Notes: generated by a model from the sequence alone, not told the origin. A stretch of DNA of 64,000 bases from Neisseria mucosa (GCF_003044445.1 NZ_POWX01000003.1:124001-188000), one strand, 5' to 3'. Counted from the first letter of the stretch, positions 43,319-52,260 are shown. Numbers and translations: made by a program.

Positions 43319-43935
43319 TAATTGTTCGCTTTCGGTGTGAGTTGTGTCTCGAGGTGTGCGGTCAGTTTTTGTGCGACCTCGTCCAAGGAGGGGCAGGGTT
43401 GGACAAAATCCGCGATTTGCGTCATTTCCATGCCGGCATAGCCGCAGGGATTGATGTGGGTAAACGGGCTTAGGTCCATGTTTACGTTTAATGCCAGACC
43501 GTGATAGACGGAGCCGTCTTTAATACGCAAGCCAAGTGAGGCGATTTTGCGCTCGCCGACATAAACGCCGGGGCGTTTCGGGTCTGCCGCCGCTTCGATT
43601 CCGTATTCCGCCAACGTGGTGATGATGCTGTTTTCAAGCGCGGAAACGATGTTGCGGACGCTGGTTTTGCGGCGTTTGAAGTTGATCATGGTGTAAACGA
43701 CCAACTGACCAGGACCGTGATAGGTGATTTGCCCGCCCCGGTCGATTTGCACGACGGGTATATCGTCGCGAATCAGGAGGTGTTCGGGTTTGCCCGCCAA
43801 GCCTTGCGTGAAGACGGGCGGATGCTCAACCACCCATAATTCGTCTTCGGTATGTTCGTCGCGGGCTGCGTTGAACGCTTTCATGGCTTCGAAAGTCGGC
43901 TGGTACTCGACCATGCCTTTATGCACGATTTTCAT
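43318..43935 (-). CDS. lipB: Octanoyltransferase
   Basis: Transfers octanoate from acyl carrier protein to lipoyl domains. 205 residues. Family features: RGGQITYHGPGQLVVYTMINFKR, the Lys in GERKIASLGLRIKDG, and the catalytic Cys in HINPCGYAGMEMTQI. The gene lies between ybeD and lipA, the usual lipoate operon order. Confidence 0.95.
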   Translation of the reverse strand: MKIVHKGMVEYQPTFEAMKAFNAARDEHTEDELWVVEHPPVFTQGLAGKPEHLLIRDDIPVVQIDRGGQITYHGPGQLVVYTMINFKRRKTSVRNIVSALENSIITTLAEYGIEAAADPKRPGVYVGERKIASLGLRIKDGSVYHGLALNVNMDLSPFTHINPCGYAGMEMTQIADFVQPCPSLDEVAQKLTAHLETQLTPKANN

Positions 43936-43936
43936 A

Positions 43937-44203
43937 TCAGTACACTACTTTTACCATTTCGTGATCGGTCAGGGCGCGGTAGATTTTGTCTAATTGCTCT
44001 TTGCTGTCAACGTTTACTTTGACGGTCGCGCCGGTATAGTTGCCTTTGCTGCTCTGGCGGGTGGTGATGTGGTGGGGTTCGGTATCGGGCGCGTGTTTGC
44101 GGACGGTTTCTAGAATATTTTTTTCAAATTCGGGATGCGAATCGCCCATGACTTTGATTGGGAATTGGCAAGGGAATTCGATTAGTGAGGTTTGGTCGGT
44201 CAT
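43937..44203 (-). CDS. ybeD: YbeD/DUF493 family protein
   Basis: 88-residue small ferredoxin-like-fold protein. Family blocks are IEFPCQFPIKVMGDSHPEFEKNIL, RQSSKGNYTGATVKVNVDSKEQLDKIYRALTDHEMVKVVY. Precise role unknown; it commonly precedes lipB, as here, separated by one base. Confidence 0.9.
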   Translation of the reverse strand: MTDQTSLIEFPCQFPIKVMGDSHPEFEKNILETVRKHAPDTEPHHITTRQSSKGNYTGATVKVNVDSKEQLDKIYRALTDHEMVKVVY

Positions 44204-44231
44204 GGCTGACTCCTGATGTGCTGTATGCCGA

Positions 44232-44270
44232 GAGGTCGTCTGAAAAGTTTCCAGCCTTTCAGACGACCTC
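44232..44270. terminator. Inverted DUS pair upstream of ybeD
   Basis: GAGGTCGTCTGAAA and TTTCAGACGACCTC enclose an 11-base loop in the divergent ybeD/lon region. No gene ends here, so its role is as an uptake site more than a terminator. Confidence 0.6.
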
Positions 44271-44403
44271 GAATGGCGTGTATTTTATCGCAAAAAGTTG
44301 CCGATAAAAATAGAAGCGTACATCGGCTTTTTCAAGTCTTGAAATACGCTTTTCCATCCCAATTTAAGCGACATTCCGAATTTATTACCAAGTAGAGAAC
44401 AAT

Positions 44404-46866
44404 ATGCCGACAAAAGAAAAACATTTTGAGGAATACAGCGCATTGGCAACCCTGCCTTTACGCGATGTCGTCGTTTATCCGCATATGGTGTTGCCGCTGT
44501 TCGTAGGCCGCCCGAAATCCATTGCGGCATTGGAAGCGGCAATGGCGAATGACGATCCGGTGTTTTTGCTGGCGCAAATCGACCCGAACACCGAGGATCC
44601 GACGGCGTCTGATTTGCACCGTACGGGTACGGTCGCGCAGGTTTTGCAGGTGTTGAAGTTGCCTGACGGTACAGTGAAAGTGTTGGTCGAAGGTATCCGA
44701 CGCGGCAGAGTGTTGACCATTGAAGAGAGCGGCGGGTTGTTCCTGTCTCATGTCGAAGCTGTCGATGAGTATGCGGATGCGGACAATCCCGATATTGAAG
44801 CCATTCGCCGCACGCTGCTTACCCAGTTTGACCAATACGCCAAGTTGAATAAAAAAATCCCTGCCGAAATCATCAATACCATCAATGGCATCGATGATAA
44901 CAGCCGTTTGGTGGACACGATTGCGGCGCATTTGCAGTTGAAACTGGAGCAGCGCCAACAGATTTTGGAAACCTTCGGCATTATCGGCCGTATGGAGTTT
45001 CTGCTTGCCCAGTTGGAATCCGAACTGGACATCATGCAGGTCGAAAAACGCATTCGCGGTCGCGTTAAACGCCAGATGGAAAAATCCCAGCGCGAATATT
45101 ATCTGAATGAGCAAGTGAAAGCGATTCAGAAAGAATTGGGCGAAGAAGACGAACGCGGCGAACTGGATGCGTTGGAAGCAAAAATCAAAGAAGCGGGCAT
45201 GACCAAAGAGGCTGAAGAGAAATGTCTGTCCGAACTGAAAAAGCTGAAAATGATGCCGCCTATGTCTGCGGAATCCACTGTCGTGCGCAACTATATCGAT
45301 ACTTTGCTTGAGCTGCCGTGGAAGAAAAAATCCCGTGTCAGCAAAGACATTGCCAAAGCCGATTTGGTGTTGAACGCTGACCATTACGGCTTGGAAAAAG
45401 TCAAAGAGCGGATTTTGGAATACCTCGCCGTCCAAAAGCGTATGGACAAGCTCAAAGGTCCGATTCTGTGTTTGGTCGGTCCTCCAGGTGTGGGTAAAAC
45501 CTCATTGGGCGAGTCCATCGCCAAAGCAACAGGCCGCCAATATGTTCGCATGGCTTTAGGCGGCGTGCGCGACGAAAGCGAAATCCGCGGACACCGCCGC
45601 ACCTATATCGGTTCTATGCCCGGCAAAATCCTGCAAAACATGGCTAAAGCGGGTGTGAAGAATCCGCTGTTCCTGCTCGATGAAATCGACAAGTTAGGCA
45701 GCGACTTCCGCGGCGATCCAGCCAGCGCGTTGCTTGAGGTGCTCGATCCTGAGCAAAACAACAAGTTTGCCGATCATTATGCGGAAGTGGATTATGACTT
45801 GAGTGATGTGATGTTTATCGCCACATCTAATAGTCTGAATATCCCGACTCCATTGCTCGACCGCATGGAAATCATCCGTTTGTCCGGCTATACCGAAGAC
45901 GAAAAAATCAATATCGCCATGCAGTATCTCGTGCCGAAACAAATGAAACGCAACGGCGTGAAAGAAGGCGAATTGGTGGTCGAAGAAAGCGCGGTGCGCG
46001 ATATTATCCGTTATTACACCCGTGAAGCCGGTGTGCGTTCGCTCGATCGCGAGATTGCCAAAATCTGTCGTAAGGTGGTGATGCAGATTACCTTGAACGA
46101 AGATAAGAAGAGGTCGTCTGAAACCAAGAAAACCAGCAAAGCCAAGCCTAAGGCGGTTAAAGTCAATGAGAAAAACCTGCATGACTATTTGGGCGTGCGC
46201 CGTTTCGATTACGGCGTTGCCGAAAGTGAAAACCGCATCGGACAGGTTACCGGTTTGGCGTGGACGGAAGTCGGCGGCGAATTGCTGACCGTCGAGGCTG
46301 TGGCATTGCCAGGTAAAGGCGTGATTCAGTGTACCGGCCAGTTGGGCGATGTGATGAAGGAATCCGTGTCCGCAGCATGGTCTGTTGTCCGTTCCCGTGC
46401 AGAATCAGTGGGTTTGGCTCCTGATTTTTACGAGAAAAAAGACATCCATGTTCACGTTCCCGAAGGTGCGACGCCGAAAGATGGTCCGAGCGCAGGTATC
46501 GCCATGACCTTGGCGATGGTGTCTGCCTTTACCAAAATTCCGGTGCGCGCCGATGTGGCGATGACGGGCGAAATCACTCTGCGCGGCGAAGTCTTGCCAA
46601 TCGGCGGATTGAAGGAAAAACTGTTGGCAGCCCTGCGCGGCGGTATCAAGCATGTCCTGATTCCGAAAGACAACGTTAAAGACTTGGAAGAAATCCCTGA
46701 AAATGTGAAAACCGGTCTGACCATCCATCCTGTCAAATGGATAGATGAAGTTCTCACTTTGGGCTTGGAAAGTCAGCCTACACCTTGGGTTGCGCCTTTA
46801 AGTACCGAAGAAACGCAAGTTGAAGCCGCAAAGCCTAAGTCAAGGGCGAAAGCGACCAAACACTGA
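44404..46866 (+). CDS. lon: ATP-dependent protease Lon
   Basis: AAA+ serine protease for misfolded and regulatory proteins. 820 residues. N-terminal substrate domain from LPLRDVVVYPHMVLPLFVGR; Walker A GPPGVGKT at 359-366; catalytic dyad Ser696 in PKDGPSAG and Lys739 in IGGLKEKLLAALRG, spaced 43 residues as in E. coli. The linker near residue 570 (KRSSETKKTSKAKPKAVKVN) is an insertion encoded partly by a DUS at 46112. The C-terminus has a basic tail. Monocistronic, with HU about 185 bases downstream. Confidence 0.97.
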   Translation: MPTKEKHFEEYSALATLPLRDVVVYPHMVLPLFVGRPKSIAALEAAMANDDPVFLLAQIDPNTEDPTASDLHRTGTVAQVLQVLKLPDGTVKVLVEGIRRGRVLTIEESGGLFLSHVEAVDEYADADNPDIEAIRRTLLTQFDQYAKLNKKIPAEIINTINGIDDNSRLVDTIAAHLQLKLEQRQQILETFGIIGRMEFLLAQLESELDIMQVEKRIRGRVKRQMEKSQREYYLNEQVKAIQKELGEEDERGELDALEAKIKEAGMTKEAEEKCLSELKKLKMMPPMSAESTVVRNYIDTLLELPWKKKSRVSKDIAKADLVLNADHYGLEKVKERILEYLAVQKRMDKLKGPILCLVGPPGVGKTSLGESIAKATGRQYVRMALGGVRDESEIRGHRRTYIGSMPGKILQNMAKAGVKNPLFLLDEIDKLGSDFRGDPASALLEVLDPEQNNKFADHYAEVDYDLSDVMFIATSNSLNIPTPLLDRMEIIRLSGYTEDEKINIAMQYLVPKQMKRNGVKEGELVVEESAVRDIIRYYTREAGVRSLDREIAKICRKVVMQITLNEDKKRSSETKKTSKAKPKAVKVNEKNLHDYLGVRRFDYGVAESENRIGQVTGLAWTEVGGELLTVEAVALPGKGVIQCTGQLGDVMKESVSAAWSVVRSRAESVGLAPDFYEKKDIHVHVPEGATPKDGPSAGIAMTLAMVSAFTKIPVRADVAMTGEITLRGEVLPIGGLKEKLLAALRGGIKHVLIPKDNVKDLEEIPENVKTGLTIHPVKWIDEVLTLGLESQPTPWVAPLSTEETQVEAAKPKSRAKATKH

Positions 46867-46943
46867 TTTTGTAAAAAATGTGTTGCAAAAGATGCGGGTT
46901 TGCCGTGGAAGCCTGTAAAATAGGGCAATTCCGCATTTTTTGC

Positions 46944-46973
46944 TTGACACAGTATTTTCAGAATTGCTATAAA
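46944..46973 (+). promoter_or_regulatory. Promoter of the HU gene
   Basis: TTGACA (46944-46949) and TATAAA (46968-46973) with an 18-base spacer, about 78 bases before the HU start. A strong sigma-70 match that fits an abundant protein. Confidence 0.7.
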
Positions 46974-47050
46974 GCGCAAAGGTACTTAAAAGTACGAAGC
47001 CCCGAGTATTCGGGCATTTCATTATTTTCAACGATAGGAAGGGACTGATT

Positions 47051-47320
47051 GTGAATAAGTCTGAATTGATCGAAGCAATTGCTCAAGAAGCCGGTATTTC
47101 TAAAGCTGCCGCTCAAAAAGCTCTGGATGCCACTACCAATGCTGTAACCAACGCTCTGAAAAAAGGCGATACCGTCACTCTGGTCGGTTTCGGTACTTTC
47201 TACGTTGGTGAGCGCGCAGAGCGTCAAGGCCGTAACCCTAAAACTGGCGAGCCTCTGACCATCGCTGCTGCTAAAACTCCTAAATTCCGTGCCGGTAAAG
47301 CATTGAAAGATGCTCTGTAA
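47051..47320 (+). CDS. hupB: DNA-binding protein HU
   Basis: 89-residue histone-like protein that bends and compacts DNA. The family sequence is MNKSELIEAIAQEAGISKAAAQKALDATTNAVTNALKKGDTVTLVGFGTFYVGERAERQGRNPKTGEPLTIAAAKTPKFRAGKALKDAL; the beta-arm contains the GRNP motif. The start codon is GTG with a strong AGGAAGGGAC upstream. It follows lon, as in many proteobacteria, but has its own promoter and terminator. Confidence 0.97.
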   Translation: MNKSELIEAIAQEAGISKAAAQKALDATTNAVTNALKKGDTVTLVGFGTFYVGERAERQGRNPKTGEPLTIAAAKTPKFRAGKALKDAL

Positions 47321-47332
47321 TTTTCCCTTGTA

Positions 47333-47362
47333 AAAAACCGATTCCATATGGGGAATCGGTTT
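47333..47362 (+). terminator. Terminator of the HU gene
   Basis: AAAACCGATTCC and GGAATCGGTTTTTT form a strong stem with a short loop, 13 bases past the stop, followed by an uninterrupted T-run. Confidence 0.9.
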
Positions 47363-47409
47363 TTTATTTTATAGACTGCCTAAGAAGTTTTCAGTATTCG
47401 AATATGGCA

Positions 47410-47793
47410 TCAGATAGGCTTTTGATTCTGTAATTTCGCACTCTCTACCTTTTTGGCAAACCATAAGGCAGCCATTGTGCCAAGCATATCCGCTATTCCG
47501 TCTCCAAGTGAACCTTCCCTTGTCGTTGTAAACGTTGCTTGAGCCCATTCGCTAAAGAAGGCAAACAATAAGGCGAATATCAATAGTTTTTTATAAGGTA
47601 CGCGTTTTTGCTCGGATAAAAAGATTTTGGCTATTAACCATGTTTGTGCAAAGAATGTAATGAAATGGGCAACCTTGTCGAAATTGGGGAAGGGAGGGGG
47701 AGTATTGCCGGACTCTTTGAAAAGTAATGCGTAAATACTTGCTGCAAACCAAGCCGCTGCTAACAAGGTAAACTTATTCAAAGGCAGTTTCAT
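47410..47793 (-). CDS. VanZ-like membrane protein
   Basis: 127-residue protein with four hydrophobic segments. The VanZ pattern is visible: NFDKVAHFITFFAQTWL (conserved D-K-x-x-H), FALLFAFFSEWAQATFTTTREGSLGDGIADMLGTMAALWF (E-x-x-Q and R-x-x-x-x-x-D). In the family the role is mostly unknown, apart from teicoplanin resistance in VanZ itself. It overlaps the preceding small gene by 4 bases. Confidence 0.8.
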   Translation of the reverse strand: MKLPLNKFTLLAAAWFAASIYALLFKESGNTPPPFPNFDKVAHFITFFAQTWLIAKIFLSEQKRVPYKKLLIFALLFAFFSEWAQATFTTTREGSLGDGIADMLGTMAALWFAKKVESAKLQNQKPI

Positions 47794-47996
47794 TGTATTT
47801 CCTCATCCAGCCATTTTTGGCAGATGGCGGACAAACGGATAAATTTACCCCCCCGTTTGTCCAGTTCATCACGCCATAGTTTGACTTCTTCAATGGTTGG
47901 TGCTTCGTCCAAGCTGCATTCGTATAAGAAAAAATCCAGTGTTTCTTCTACCGTTCCGACAGATTCTGTTTTAATTACTTCAAGAAGCTCATTCAT
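47790..47996 (-). CDS. Small hypothetical protein
   Basis: 68-residue acidic soluble protein, no recognised family. The 4-base ATGA overlap with the VanZ-like gene downstream and its position 27 bases after pth's stop point to one transcript pth-orf68-vanZ. It looks mostly helical (ELLEVIKTESVGTVEETLDFFL). Confidence 0.6.
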   Translation of the reverse strand: MNELLEVIKTESVGTVEETLDFFLYECSLDEAPTIEEVKLWRDELDKRGGKFIRLSAICQKWLDEEIQ

Positions 47997-48023
47997 CGTT
48001 TGCTCCTAAAGGTCGTCTAAAAG

Positions 48024-48602
48024 TCATTTGCTGTGTAAAAAACGTACGGCTTCTTCCCATTCTCCGGCTAACAGCATGGGAACGGCTTTTAATGATTTAT
48101 TGATGGCTTCATCAATTTGCTGCCTGTGTTCCGGGCTGGGTTTATTCAGGACATAGCCGACAACCAGATTTCGGTCTCCCGGATGATCGATACCCAAGCG
48201 CAGGCGGTAAAAATCAGGCGTTCCCAAGCGTGCCTGAATGTCTTTTAAGCCGTTATGACCGCCGTTTCCTCCACCTAATTTAAATTTTATCCTACCGCAC
48301 GGAATATCCAGTTCGTCATGGACGACCAGTATTTCTTCGGGCTTGATTTTATAGAATTGCGCCAGCGCGGCTACTGCTTGACCGGAGCGGTTCATAAATG
48401 TTGCCGGTTTTAAAAGCCATAAGTCTGAGCCGGATATGCTGATGCGGGCTACTGAGCCGAAGAATTTTTTTTCTTCTTTTAAAGTGGCTTTATATTGCCA
48501 TGCCAATTCGTCGATAAACCAGAATCCGGCATTGTGGCGCGTTTGTTCGTATTCCGCACCGGGGTTTCCCAGTCCTACAATCATTTTGATTTTATTTGAC
48601 AT
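48024..48602 (-). CDS. pth: Peptidyl-tRNA hydrolase
   Basis: Releases tRNA from stalled peptidyl-tRNA. 192 residues. Catalytic His23 is in QTRHNAGFWFID; other conserved parts are MIVGLGNPGAEY, LLKPATFMNRSGQAV, VHDELDIPCGRIKFKLGGGNGGHNGLKDI and FYRLRLGIDHPGDR. Followed by two small genes on the same strand. Confidence 0.97.
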   Translation of the reverse strand: MSNKIKMIVGLGNPGAEYEQTRHNAGFWFIDELAWQYKATLKEEKKFFGSVARISISGSDLWLLKPATFMNRSGQAVAALAQFYKIKPEEILVVHDELDIPCGRIKFKLGGGNGGHNGLKDIQARLGTPDFYRLRLGIDHPGDRNLVVGYVLNKPSPEHRQQIDEAINKSLKAVPMLLAGEWEEAVRFLHSK

Positions 48603-48619
48603 TGTGTTTCCTCAAAGAG

Positions 48620-48660
48620 AGGTCGTCTGAAAACAGCAACAGGTTTTCAGACGACCTTTT
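48620..48660. terminator. DUS-pair terminator of rnfH
   Basis: AGGTCGTCTGAAAAC / GTTTTCAGACGACCTTTT with an 8-base loop, between rnfH and pth. Confidence 0.75.
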
Positions 48661-48668
48661 CAAGCATT

Positions 48669-48944
48669 TTATTGGGTTTTACCGACCCGTTTGCGTCTTG
48701 CTTCTTTCGGGTCAATCAGTAAAGGGCGGTATATCTCGATACGGTCTCGGTCGCGCAACAAAACGTCGTCTTTGACTCTTTTTCCAAAGATACCCAGAGG
48801 GGCCGCATTCAAATCCAATTCAGGAAAATCTTTATCCAAGCCGCTTTGAAGCACAGCTGTCCTTGCGGTTGCTCCTTGCTCAATACGGATTGAGCGTAAT
48901 ATCTGTTTTTCAGCCGTTCCGTAGACAATTTCGATTTCAAGCAT
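48669..48944 (-). CDS. rnfH: RnfH family protein
   Basis: 91-residue ubiquitin-like-fold protein. Family features are MLEIEIVYGTAEKQILRSIRIEQGATARTAVLQSGL and GIFGKRVKDDVLLRDRDRIEIYRPLLIDPKEARRKR. Start at 48944, which overlaps ratA by 8 bases; a longer frame upstream is ratA antiparallel coding and not relevant. The ratA-rnfH order matches E. coli ratA-ratB. Confidence 0.92.
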   Translation of the reverse strand: MLEIEIVYGTAEKQILRSIRIEQGATARTAVLQSGLDKDFPELDLNAAPLGIFGKRVKDDVLLRDRDRIEIYRPLLIDPKEARRKRVGKTQ

Positions 48945-49368
48945 AGCGTCTGTCTGCCTCTTTGACGAATGCGTCGACCAGCGTACTGGAAAGGTGGTTG
49001 AATACGGGGGAAATGACGGTAGAAAGCAGCATATTGGAAAAATCATATTCCAAACGAAATTCGATTTTACACATATCTCCGCCCAAATCGATAAACTTCC
49101 ATGTACCGCGTAAGGTTTTAAAAGGGCCTTCCAGCAAGTCCATACGGATTTCCGATCCGGGAATGTTGTGGTTGTGTGTCGCAAAAGATTGACGCACACC
49201 CATATAGTCCATGAACAGCCGTGCTTTGAGTTCTTTATCTTTGCGCTCTATGACCTCGGTTTTACTGTACCAGGGGAGAAAGTTTGGATAGTCCTCAACT
49301 TTATCGACCAAGTCGAACATCTGTTTTGCGCTGTGCAGCACCAATACGTTTTTTTCAACCTTTTTCAT
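48937..49368 (-). CDS. ratA: RatA-like coenzyme Q-binding / START-domain protein
   Basis: 143-residue SRPBCC-fold protein, the family of E. coli RatA and yeast Coq10, which binds ubiquinone or affects ribosome assembly; the real function in Neisseria is not clear. Blocks KNVLVLHSAKQMFDLVDKVEDYPNFLPWYSKTEVIER and LLSTVISPVFNHLSSTLVDAFVKEADRRY are typical. The start at 49368 (MKKVEKN) fits the family; the frame upstream to 49437 does not. Confidence 0.9.
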   Translation of the reverse strand: MKKVEKNVLVLHSAKQMFDLVDKVEDYPNFLPWYSKTEVIERKDKELKARLFMDYMGVRQSFATHNHNIPGSEIRMDLLEGPFKTLRGTWKFIDLGGDMCKIEFRLEYDFSNMLLSTVISPVFNHLSSTLVDAFVKEADRRYA

Positions 49369-49595
49369 GGTTAAAACGGCCCGAAAGAAAAATCGTATTA
49401 TAAACGAGTTTACCGTCTTTTTCAGACGACACTTCACCGTGTTATATATCTGATAATAAGATGATTATTATAATAGAATAAACAGGAAGGCGAAATTCTG
49501 ATAAACTTGCGCGACTTGGCCGTCGGTTGGCTTGTATAGCATAAAACAAGAAAAATTAATTATCCGGCGCATTTTAGACAAATCGGATTATAAAA
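49369..49595. other. Intergenic region between ratA and the Sel1 gene
   Basis: About 225 bases of divergent promoter DNA with a single DUS core near 49423 (TTTTTCAGACGAC). TATAAT-like ATTATAATAGAATA near 49466 could serve either gene. Confidence 0.35.
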
Positions 49596-51005
49596 ATGAA
49601 TACTGCTGACACATTTTACAGGGAAGCAATTTCACATTTGACTAGGACACCTCCTGATTTTGAGGCAGCCGTTCCTTTGTTGCGTCAGGCTGCGCAAGCC
49701 GGGCATGCGGAATCCGCATTTCAACTGGCAGGCTGTCTGTTGCAGGGCTTGGGAATTTCGGCGGATAGGCAGGCAGGTATCAGACTGATGCAGCAGGCTG
49801 CGGGAAGCGGGCATCCTTATGCTCGATACAATCTGCTCCAGATTCAAGAATCACAAGGCATGCCTTTCAATACATTGATGGCGGCTTACAAGGAGCTGGC
49901 TGAAGAAGGTATCATTCATGCCCAGCTTAAACTGATGCGGAGTTTGCATGACGGTGGGCGGCATGAAGAGGCGTTGCAATGGGCGTACATGGCTGCCGCT
50001 CAGCATCATCCGCAGGCATTATACTTTTTAGCGCAACACCATCAATATGCCTCACCTCCCGATTTTGCTCAGGCACATTTGTTTTACCGACAAGCTGCGG
50101 AGCAGGATTTTCCTGCAGCACATTGGCAGCTGGGACTGCAATATAAATTAGGACAGGGAACCGACCCGAACAAGCAGCTTGCCGTCGTTCATCTGCGCCA
50201 TGCCGCTGATAGCGGGATTGCTGCCGCACAAACCATGTTGGCAGATTTACTGCTGGAAACTGATCCGCAAGAGGCCATACACCGTTTGAAGGCTGCGGCA
50301 AGAGGAGGCAGCAGCGACGCACAGGTAAGATTGGCAGAAATTTACCTCTTGGGAAAATGGGTGGAACGCAATACCGGCAAGGCTCATGTGTATGCGGAAA
50401 AAGCGGCTGCACAGCAGCATTCCGAAGCCTTAAGGATTTTGGGCGATATTTACCGTTATGGTTTGGGTGTGGTTCCCGATCCTATCAAGGCACGGCGCTA
50501 TTACCGTCAGGCAGCGGATAAAGGAAATATCCAGGCACATCAGAAACTGCTTGCCGATATTGCCTTGGGCAATAAACCCGATGAATATGCCGAAGCAAAA
50601 GAAAAAGCCTTGAAGAAGCAGGAAGCAGAGCAACTTTATCAGCAGGCGTTTGCCGCGCATTATGGTTTGAACCGCCATCCCGATCATTCGGAAGCGTTGA
50701 GGCTGTATGAGAGTTCGGCTTTATTGGGTCATGGGAAGGCGCAGACCAATTTGGGCATGATGTATTACAACGGACATGGTACGGCTCAGAATTATGCCAA
50801 GGCGGCAGAATGGTTCGAAAAAGCGGCTCTAAATCATGATGCAATGGCGCAATATAATCTTGCCTGCCTTTATTTTAACGGAACGGGCATAGCGCATGAT
50901 GCAGATGAAGCTTGTAGATGGTTGGAGGCCGCCATCCGCAACGGACACGATCAGCCTGAGGTATTGAAGCAGCTTTTGGCGCAATGGCGGCAGGCTGCGG
51001 CTTAA
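49596..51005 (+). CDS. Sel1-like repeat protein
   Basis: 469-residue protein built of many Sel1/TPR-like repeats of about 36 residues from about residue 25 to the end, for example PEALHGKAQTNLGMMYYNGHGTAQNYAKAAEWFEKAAL-like units (the last ones are the clearest). No signal peptide, so cytoplasmic. Such proteins act as protein-protein scaffolds; partner unknown. The start at 49596 follows an A/T-rich leader without a clear ribosome site. Confidence 0.85.
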   Translation: MNTADTFYREAISHLTRTPPDFEAAVPLLRQAAQAGHAESAFQLAGCLLQGLGISADRQAGIRLMQQAAGSGHPYARYNLLQIQESQGMPFNTLMAAYKELAEEGIIHAQLKLMRSLHDGGRHEEALQWAYMAAAQHHPQALYFLAQHHQYASPPDFAQAHLFYRQAAEQDFPAAHWQLGLQYKLGQGTDPNKQLAVVHLRHAADSGIAAAQTMLADLLLETDPQEAIHRLKAAARGGSSDAQVRLAEIYLLGKWVERNTGKAHVYAEKAAAQQHSEALRILGDIYRYGLGVVPDPIKARRYYRQAADKGNIQAHQKLLADIALGNKPDEYAEAKEKALKKQEAEQLYQQAFAAHYGLNRHPDHSEALRLYESSALLGHGKAQTNLGMMYYNGHGTAQNYAKAAEWFEKAALNHDAMAQYNLACLYFNGTGIAHDADEACRWLEAAIRNGHDQPEVLKQLLAQWRQAAA

Positions 51006-51039
51006 GCCGACCGCCGGCATTTCAATAGATCATAAATCG

Positions 51040-51077
51040 AACGTCGTCTGAAAACCGTCAGGCTTTCAGACGACGTT
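51040..51077 (+). terminator. DUS-variant pair terminator after the Sel1 gene
   Basis: AACGTCGTCTGAAAA and its complement (ACGTCGTC variant in both arms), ending in TTTGATTT. Confidence 0.7.
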
Positions 51078-51107
51078 TGATTTATGTATATCCTGATTCA
51101 ATGAGCT

Positions 51108-51175
51108 TATGGAGGATTTAACCGGTAGGGCGCGTTGCCCGTTGCCTTGCCAAGTTCAAAGAGAATAATTTTTTC
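51108..51175. repeat. Decayed half of a long-form CREE
   Basis: TATGGAGGATTTAACCGGTA, GGGCGCGTTGCC, GCCTTG and TTCAAAGAGAATAATT follow in the order of the left half of a full-length CREE. The right half is missing. The rest of this gap (51078-51273) shows no gene. Confidence 0.6.
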
Positions 51176-51273
51176 GATTTGAAATTATTGATTAGGTTGG
51201 CGATGTACTATTGCTATAAACGGGGCTAAGGTAACTTTTTTCAAGGTACATATTTGATGAGAGGGCTGCGATG

Positions 51274-51328
51274 AGGTCGTCTGAAAACAGCCTTGAAACC
51301 TTCAAGCTGCGTTTTCAGACGACCTTTT
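51274..51328 (-). terminator. DUS-pair terminator of hpnC
   Basis: AGGTCGTCTGAAAAC, then an inner TTGAA / TTCAA, then GTTTTCAGACGACCTTTT, just past the hpnC stop on the minus strand. Confidence 0.7.
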
Positions 51329-51340
51329 GCGCCGGTCGGT

Positions 51341-52156
51341 TTATTTCTTCAAGAATGCCCGTTTCAGAATAATCAGCCAATCTTTTTTATCCAAAACAGG
51401 ACGTTGCATAAATACATCGTATTTGCAGCCGTCCAGTTTCTGCAAAATCAGTTGTCCGCCCACAATAATCATCCGCAATTCAAATCCCAAACGGCCTTTC
51501 AGCGTTTTACCCAAGGGCGAACCGCCTTTGAGCATTTGGAAGGCGCGGTTGCATTCATAAGACATCAGTCTTTGAAACGCGAAATCCGCTTTTCCTTCTG
51601 CAATTTGCGCTTCGCTTACTTTGAATTTTTCCAAATCATCCTTCGGGATATAGACGCGGCCTTTCTGCCAATCGACGGCAACGTCTTGCCAAAAATTGAT
51701 GAGTTGCAACGCGGTGCAGATGCCGTCGCTTTGGGCGATGCTGACTTCGTCGGTTTGTCCGTACAGGTGCAGCATAATGCGTCCGATTGGATTGGCGGAA
51801 CGGCGGCAATAGTCGATCAGGTCGCCAAAATCCTGATAGCGGGTTTTGACAACATCCTGACTGAATGCGGACAAAAGATCGTAAAACGGTTGCAGCGGCA
51901 GCTTGAAAGGCGCGATGGCTTCGCGTTGCAAACGTTGCATTAACGGAGTCAACGGCGCTTCGCCGCTCTGTATGCGGTTGAGTTCGGATTTAAGTTCGTC
52001 CAAAGCACGCAAGCGTTCATCGGCTTCGGCATTGCCTTCATCGGCGAGGTCGTCAGCAGTGCGCGCAAAAGCGTAAACGGCATGGGTGGGTTTGCGCAGG
52101 CGGCGCGGCATAATGAGCGAGCCGACGGGGAAGTTTTCGTAATGGTTAACTGACAT
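51341..52156 (-). CDS. hpnC: Squalene/phytoene synthase family, HpnC-like
   Basis: 271-residue isoprenoid synthase. The first Asp-rich motif is TADDLADEGNA, the second is in INFWQDVAVDWQKGRVYIPKDDLEKF. The N-terminus MSVNHYENFPVGSLIMPRRLRKPTHAVYAFAR is very HpnC-like. HpnC makes hydroxysqualene in hopanoid synthesis; the partner genes hpnD and hpnE are not nearby. The start at 52156 is chosen because it matches the family; the frame upstream to 52294 overlaps the hydrolase gene. Confidence 0.87.
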   Translation of the reverse strand: MSVNHYENFPVGSLIMPRRLRKPTHAVYAFARTADDLADEGNAEADERLRALDELKSELNRIQSGEAPLTPLMQRLQREAIAPFKLPLQPFYDLLSAFSQDVVKTRYQDFGDLIDYCRRSANPIGRIMLHLYGQTDEVSIAQSDGICTALQLINFWQDVAVDWQKGRVYIPKDDLEKFKVSEAQIAEGKADFAFQRLMSYECNRAFQMLKGGSPLGKTLKGRLGFELRMIIVGGQLILQKLDGCKYDVFMQRPVLDKKDWLIILKRAFLKK

Positions 52157-52260
52157 GATGGATTCGGGATTCAGGTGTTGCAAGTGATAGAATGTCGATT
52201 CGTTTTGTGGCGGGCAGATGCCCTGTAATGTGAAATTTGAAGTGTCTGACGGCTGATTTT

